64,000 nucleotides of DNA from Gnetum montanum (lineage: Eukaryota; Streptophyta; Gnetopsida; Gnetales; Gnetaceae), in contig MNCI01033476.1 of the NCBI GenBank assembly GCA_015680685.1, forward strand, positions 195,779 through 259,778, written 5' to 3'. Shown here one piece after another: positions 59,041 to 64,000 of this stretch. The stretch's first letter is position 1. The number at the start of each line of letters is the position of its first letter. The notes beneath the pieces were generated by a model. That model was given only the letters and a program-made list of their open reading frames with translations, was not told the origin of the DNA and ran no database searches. The position numbers were made by a program, and so were the translations under genes.

Positions 59041-59640
59041 ACTATAATCCCCTCTACTAACAATGAGGTGTTATCCTAGTGGTATGGATCTTGGCCTGGT
59101 AACAACTACTCACTACTTCTTACACTATAGCCTCCACTCACCTCTAAAACTAAACTAAACCCCTTATCATGTAATCTTAAACCTAAAATCCTGGATTTAT
59201 AATAACATATCAAAAACTAATCTATACATCCAACAACCAACCTATACTTTAACTCATGATCCATGGCTTATTAAAAATAAACTACCTTTATTAGATATCA
59301 AACCATAACCCATGATTCATAAACTAATCAACCCAAAATATATGTACATACATATTAAGCATGGCTAACAAAAATTGTACCTTTAAGTGTAAAAAATTTG
59401 TAAAAATGATACATGAATAAGGGGTATACATATTGATAAAATTACAAAGCAAGTGATCTCACAAAATTATGTCAATTAGAATCAAAACTTAGAAATGAAA
59501 ATTGCAGAAAATATAATAGGATTATGCATATTGAAATCTAAATTTAGAAATGATTATTGTAGAAAATCTAATAAGAAATCCTAATTTTGTAAAAAAACTT
59601 CTAAAAGCCTATAATGCAATTTGCAAATCTAAAAGTAAAA
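59041..59640. other. Unassigned AT-rich sequence
   Basis: No ORF, no LTR motif. A local near-duplication, TTAGAAATGAAAATTGCAG / TTAGAAATGATTATTGTAG (about 59490 and 59540), is the only structure. It could be the LINE 3' UTR or element G. Confidence 0.5.
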
Positions 59641-59649
59641 AGTAAATCC

Positions 59650-60390
59650 ACAAAAAAATTGTGACTACATCCTCTACTTCAAATTGTGACTACTACTCTC
59701 CCAAGGACCAAAAACCCATGACATCCCTTGAAGGATCACCACCTCGTGCCTCTTACCATCCAACCTACCCTTGATATCCTCCTACTCCACCTCATTACAG
59801 GCCATCACCAATGACACAAGAATTTTTAGCAATCCCAATATCAATAAACGAATGCCACTTGTGCTATGAATGTGCATAATCACGTTGACACTAGTGGGTC
59901 TCAATTGCAATGTAGGAAATGTCCTTTCTGGAGGAAAGGACATAAGCTAACGTAGACCATGCATGGATCCACCATATCATTCAAGCTAGCACAATGCCAA
60001 TCTAGTGCACCACCTTACTTGTGAAAACCAACATCCTCTAATCATACACAAGGACCATCATCCATCATTACTCCAATCCCAAATCTAAACAATGAATCTA
60101 ATAGTGTGGTGAGCCAAATAAATCCATCCATATCATATCATGATCAAGGGTGCAATCGTGGACTAGACATTCATAATACTAACACACCTCATGCCCTGAT
60201 CCACCATACATGTAACAATCAAGTATGTGACCAATGATTTTTCTACCTAGCCATCACACCACCAACAGAAACCCAATGGCTAGGGCATGAATGGTTACCA
60301 ATGTTTCATACATGCAAGGATCCTATTTATCCACTTATCAATCCTTGTCATGGCCAAATGTTTAGTTGTGGGGGTTACCCCCTGTTCTAA
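59650..60390 (+). pseudogene. gag C-terminal region of element G
   Basis: SPPRASYHPTYP (about 59735-59770), a Cys/His patch QCRKCPFWRKGHKLT (about 59910-59955) aligned with HRRCPFFRHDSQKEQ of F, and the C-terminal box TCKDPIYPLINPCHGQMFSC (60314-60373), ending at TAA 60388-60390. The CRKC...H spacing is closer to a zinc-binding site than the F copy. Several stops. Confidence 0.7.
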
Positions 60391-62331
60391 GCTTTAGGAT
60401 TCTTAAGTGTTTTTCACCTTTTTGTTTTGCACATTTTTTGTTTTACATCTTCTTATTTTACATACTCTTTATTTTACATCTTCTTATTTTACACCATCGT
60501 TAGTACATTTTCTATTTCTTGAAAATTTTACACTTTCTTTTTATATTTTCTTTTATTTTATTTTGGTGCAATTTTCTAACTTTTATTAATAAGTGCCAAG
60601 TACAATGGTAATGCATTGTTTGATGGTGGTATGTACTATTTTTTTATTTAATTGTTGGTGTCTGGATTCTAGCTTTGAATTCTGTTATTGAAAATTAGGA
60701 CATGGTTTTTTTTCATGCAACAAGCAATGAGTCCATAATATCCACCCATCCATGAACTCTATGGTTTTCCTTGTTTTGAAAACATGTAGTCCCTTTTTCA
60801 TTAATGAAACTTTAACGAACTTGTGAATTTGGTAGTTTCTCGAATTAAAAAGGATTCAAAGGTTTGAATAGGGTGTGACTTCAAGGGGATTCAGTATTCT
60901 ATATGCTTTTCTATTTTCTTGGGTACATGTGTGTTTTCATGGATTTCTTACCATTCCATGTTGACTAATAAAAGGAAGTTCGAAAAGTCTTTGCATGGTG
61001 TGGTTCTCATCAAAAAAAATTATGGAAATTCAAAGCACACCCCTTATATACAATAAACAAATAAGTCTTTGCATGGTGTGGTTCCCATTTCAAAAAAAGA
61101 AAAAAAAAGATGAGAATTCAAAACACATCCCTTAGACAACATAAATGGGCTACAAGCACTAGTTATGGGACTAGAAAGACATGTTACCCATGCTTAAAGG
61201 TCTCCTCTAACTAAGGCCCTTCCTCACTTCTTACTTCTCTTTTCTTCTTTAATAAGGAATAATGGTTGTTCTGTGGAAGCACTCATACATCTCAAGGGGA
61301 TGGATTGGACTTAGAAGGATGATGTGAAGTCACTGAAGGTTGGTTTTGGTCTAGACTAATGATGGATCCTATCAAGTCATGTAACCATAAAATTTACAAG
61401 GGACTCCATGTGACCTTAATCAGGAACTCCATTCCACTCTCTCTCATCCATCTATGCTTTCCATGTCTCACCTCATTGCCAATTTTATGTTCTTGTTCTA
61501 TTTCATGGTTTGATGCGTTGGAATTCTTAGGCAATTTCTTCTAGGTTTTTGTACTTAACCTTCCATAATCATTAATCATCCACGGAGCCCAAAAACTCTT
61601 TGGTTTGATGTTATGCAAGGGCATAAAAGGCTTGTGCTTGCTTTGCGGAGGATCCACTTGCATATCTTTTGGTTTTATTAGTTAAGTTCTTTACCCTTAG
61701 ACACTCTTACAATCAAATTCTTTTGTTTACCTCACCAATGGCATCCAATTGGGCACATCTTCATATTTTTCAGTGAACCTTCCTTTTTATTGTTGTGAAT
61801 TCTTGTGTAGAAATTTTTCCTTGTGTAGAAATTTTTCAAATTTAATCGACTGCTTATCTATTTTATCCTATTTTTCAGCCTTCCTACTAACACTTCTAAA
61901 GAAATCAATCTACCATAATCACAACCTAGACAAGGTGCTTACTAGCTTTGTGTTACATATGGCATACTAATTCACAATTTTGTTGTGATTGTAGTGGGAA
62001 GCATGGACTGGAAGTGGGACTATCTTCACCAAGGATGATGTAGTAGTACCACACAATAAGGACCATTCATGATCATGGGATCTTCTCTCTTTCTCTTCAA
62101 CTACCAAGAGGAATTGGATGTCAATTTTATCCATGGTGTTCACTTCTCTTATCATGAACATCCAATTTTGTAAAGATTGTAACTTGTACACTTGGGCACT
62201 CATAGCCTGTTTGTTCCATCTAAGTTAGTTTTTATGTCAATAAATAATCCCATACCTTTCCAATATTTTGTAGGAAACTTGTTCCTCCTCTTCTACACTC
62301 GAGGACGAGTTTTCATTCAGTTGTGGGGGTA
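60391..62331 (+). other. Non-coding 3' region of element G
   Basis: T-rich start with repeated TTTTACATCTTCTTATTTTA (60440-60500), GGTGTGACTTCAAGGGGATT (60872-60891), and a local duplication of GTCTTTGCATGGTGTGGTTC (60989 and 61064). No U3-like palindrome module is visible. Confidence 0.65.
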
Positions 62332-62656
62332 TGATGAAACATGTTTTTCATTTGCTCTAATGTCGGAGCCTTGATGTTGGGTATCCGATGTTGAAGCCAA
62401 GATGCGATGTTAGATATTCAATGTCATGGGGCATATGCCAGCCTATAAATATAGTTCTTAGGCTCACAATTTGAAGATAGTTTTCATATAGTTTTTTAGG
62501 TAAAGTAGTGAAGCTCTTGCAGTTTGTTTCTGCCAAAGTTAGAATATTTTTTGAGTGCCCAAAGCAAGAGTTTGAGTGTGTATAGATCCTTTTTTGAACA
62601 TTTATGTACATGAGCATGGTAGTGTAATGGGAATAAAAACAAACTCTTTTGATAAT
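62332..62656 (+). repeat. 3' LTR of element G, first 325 bp
   Basis: TGATGAAACATG onward, U3 with GATGTTGG / CGATGTTG-like iterons (62370-62435), TATA box CCTATAAATATAG near 62443, and GGGAATAAAAAC near 62628. Cut after GATAAT by the LTR of H. The remainder should lie beyond H. Confidence 0.85.
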
Positions 62657-63585
62657 TGATGAGACGCAGATTGCACAAGCCGCGATATCGCGTCCTTCCC
62701 TGCGATATCGCATACACGATATCGCGGTCCGCCTCCATATCTATAAATAAGAGGCGACACTCCCCTCATTTGACATCCTAGGTGTAAAGTAGTGAAGCTC
62801 TAGCGGATTGATCACCCCAGAGATAGAATAATTTCCATGTGCCTGCAGTAGGAGTTCCCCAAGTGAACGGTTCTTTATTCGAGTAGCTTTGTACCTAAAC
62901 GCAAGTTATGTACGGCAATAAAGACGAGCTTTGTGGATAAACCTTGCAGTGCATGGATAGGTTTAATTAATGTTATTTATCGCTTTCCTAGTAATGCGGC
63001 ATGAGTACGACTTGGTTACGAGCGTTGACGAATGTGTACAGCTAGCCAAGGAATCGGTTACTCATCGCGATTAGATTCTCTAAACCCTTTCCTCCTAGAA
63101 CGTGGGACAAGTACGACTTGATTACGAGCATCTACGGATGTGTACAGCTAGTCAAGGAATTGGCTGCTTGTCACACTTAGGTTAGTTAAGTGCCTTAGTA
63201 TGACCGCTTCGAGCACGTGCGTTACATGTGGTAATCCCAATAACGATTAGCGTTTGGTAGCCACAGCTGCACAGTTCAGGGTGTGTACGGCAAGTGGGAA
63301 CGGATGCTGACGCTAGGACTTAGTGTTGTAGTTAGAGTTAGTTTAGTTTCTCAACCCTTCATAGTTTAGCATAGGAGATAAACCAAAAAATACCAAAAAA
63401 TCATATACCTCAGACTTGCTTAACCATACACCGTAACACATACGAGCAAGCCTAGGAAGACAACGAACGATTAACCCCAAGTGTTCCATGGGGCGTTTAG
63501 GAATTTAGTCTACAGAGTTCGACCGGATCGTGCATGCTATGCTCGTTTCGTATGGTTGAGTGTAGGGGTACCTCGCCACTCATCA
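62657..63585 (+). repeat. 5' LTR of element H
   Basis: 929 bp, TGATGAGACGCAG to CGCCACTCATCA. The U3 is only about 85 bp. AATAAAGACGAGC (about 62919) is the likely poly(A) region. U5 has a near-duplication of about 105 bp: GAGTACGACTTGGTTACGAG (63004) and AAGTACGACTTGATTACGAG (63109), each followed by TGTGTACAGCTAG. Confidence 0.9.
62681..62749 (+). promoter_or_regulatory. Core promoter of H LTR: three GATATC palindromes and TATA box
   Basis: CGCGATATCGCG (62681-62692), TGCGATATCGCA (62701-62712) and CACGATATCGCG (62715-62726), then TATAAATAA from 62743. The first two are perfect 12-bp palindromes. They resemble operator sites, with the last one about 15 bp from the TATA box. Confidence 0.65.
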
Positions 63586-63586
63586 T

Positions 63587-63604
63587 TGGCACCATTGCCG
63601 GGGA
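63587..63604 (+). other. Primer binding site of element H
   Basis: TGGCACCATTGCCGGGGA, one base after the LTR. The clearest Athila-type PBS in the window. Confidence 0.9.
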
Positions 63605-63728
63605 CTAAGTGTTTTTTACGCCAATTAGAACATAAGGGATATCACTCACATCGTTGTGAGCTTTAACGAACCTTCAGGTTAATCAGTTAATCAAGAACAT
63701 AAATAACAGTGAATAGCACATCATTAGA

Positions 63729-64000
63729 ATGGCTTCTTCTTAAAAAATTAACTCACCTAAGGACAACACAGAAGACAATCAGCATCACACGCATAACCTA
63801 GACCAGCCATGTCCTAAACAATCTAAGGTTACATATACTCATCCTGATGAGTATGTCCTTGACTTTACTTTTATTCTCCATCAAGATGAACAACTGTGGT
63901 GGAGAGATTTGCAAGGTAACATCGTGTTACCCCCAGATCGATCTATCCCTAACATGCTTTTCCATGCCTTAGCACAGATTGGCATGCAAGAGCTATTTTC
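63729..64000 (+). pseudogene. gag N-terminus of element H (partial)
   Basis: ATG at 63729, MASS then TAA at codon 5, after which the frame is open to the window edge: KVTYTHPDEYVLDFTFILHQ, DEQLWWRDLQGNIVLPPD, HALAQIGMQELF. The conserved block matches gag of B and C. The stop is one C-to-T change from CAA. It may be read from a later start or the copy may be dead; the rest lies outside. Confidence 0.8.

Larger units (their letters stand above)
59641..62656 (+). mobile_element. Element G: 3' end of an Athila-type derivative without pol and ORF-X
   Basis: Gag C-terminal region (59650-60390), then 1.9 kb aligned with the non-coding regions of C and F, a splice-acceptor remnant TGATTGTAG (61987-61995), and the family 3' end with PPT TTGTGGGGGTA (62321-62331) and LTR. 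Between the acceptor and the 3' end only about 150 bp remain where ORF-X (2.8 kb) should be. The 5' side is missing; the LINE may have inserted here. Confidence 0.7.
62657..64000 (+). mobile_element. Element H: 5' end of an Athila-type element, best preserved copy
   Basis: LTR, PBS and gag start, running off the right edge. It keeps CpG-rich palindromes and a perfect-looking PBS, and the gag frame is open except for one early stop. So it is probably the youngest insertion in the window. Confidence 0.85.

Noticed and set aside
60407-60589. Small hydrophobic ORF (Phe/Leu/Tyr-rich) in element G
   Set aside because: Translation of a TTTTACATCTTC-type low-complexity run after the gag stop; the same kind of run follows gag or pol in C and F without a conserved frame.
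62357-62738. Minus ORFs over the G/H LTR junction
   Set aside because: They span the insertion boundary between two LTRs and have no homology in the other LTR copies.

Overview
The window looks like nuclear DNA of a seed plant with a large, repeat-rich genome. I see no host gene, rRNA or tRNA. Essentially everything recognisable is a plant transposable element: Ty3/gypsy LTR retrotransposons of the Tat and Athila types, plus one L1-type LINE. The AT-richness, the many in-frame stops and the lost CpGs fit old, methylated heterochromatin. I cannot name the species.

Layout, left to right. (A) 1-11165, minus: a Tat-lineage element cut by the window edge, with RT, a 4-kb intron-containing gene on the opposite strand, gag-PR and a 5' LTR. 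(I) 11166-12691, plus: the 3' end of an Athila-type element, into which A inserted. (B) 12692-22491, minus: an Athila-type element with 5' LTR, gag, PR, RT-RH, INT and the start of an extra ORF ('ORF-X'), into which I inserted. (L) A plus-strand LINE in four pieces (22492-24055, 46356-47043, 48080-50338, 58723 to about 59040). (C) 24056-46355, plus: a complete but dead Athila-type element with two LTRs, inserted in the LINE endonuclease/RT junction. (D) 25386-34269, plus: a Tat-type gag-PR element without RT, RNase H or integrase, inserted in the gag of C. (E) 47044-48079, minus: a solo LTR in the LINE. (F) 50339-58722, plus: an Athila-type element with LTRs, gag and ORF-X but no pol. (G) about 59641-62656, plus: the 3' end of another derivative lacking both pol and ORF-X. 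(H) 62657 to the right edge, plus: the 5' LTR, PBS and first gag codons of the best-preserved Athila-type copy, inserted in the LTR of G.

How the parts work together. The Athila-type elements share a tRNA-Asp-like PBS just after the LTR, a G-rich PPT ending in GGTA before TGATGAG, and an extra ORF-X downstream of pol. ORF-X is preceded by a conserved intron acceptor. In B, C and F a small U3-like module (short palindromic repeats plus a TATA box) lies upstream of it, and its repeat sequence resembles the one in the element's own LTR. In the LTRs, the part upstream of the TATA box is built from iterated palindromes whose sequence changes from subfamily to subfamily, while the downstream part stays alignable. 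The two Tat-type elements (A and D) share gag, a run of PYVVRVPP-like peptide repeats, PR, and tandem arrays of a roughly 31-bp unit containing GGCCTTAAACTAG. In A such arrays flank the antisense spliced gene.
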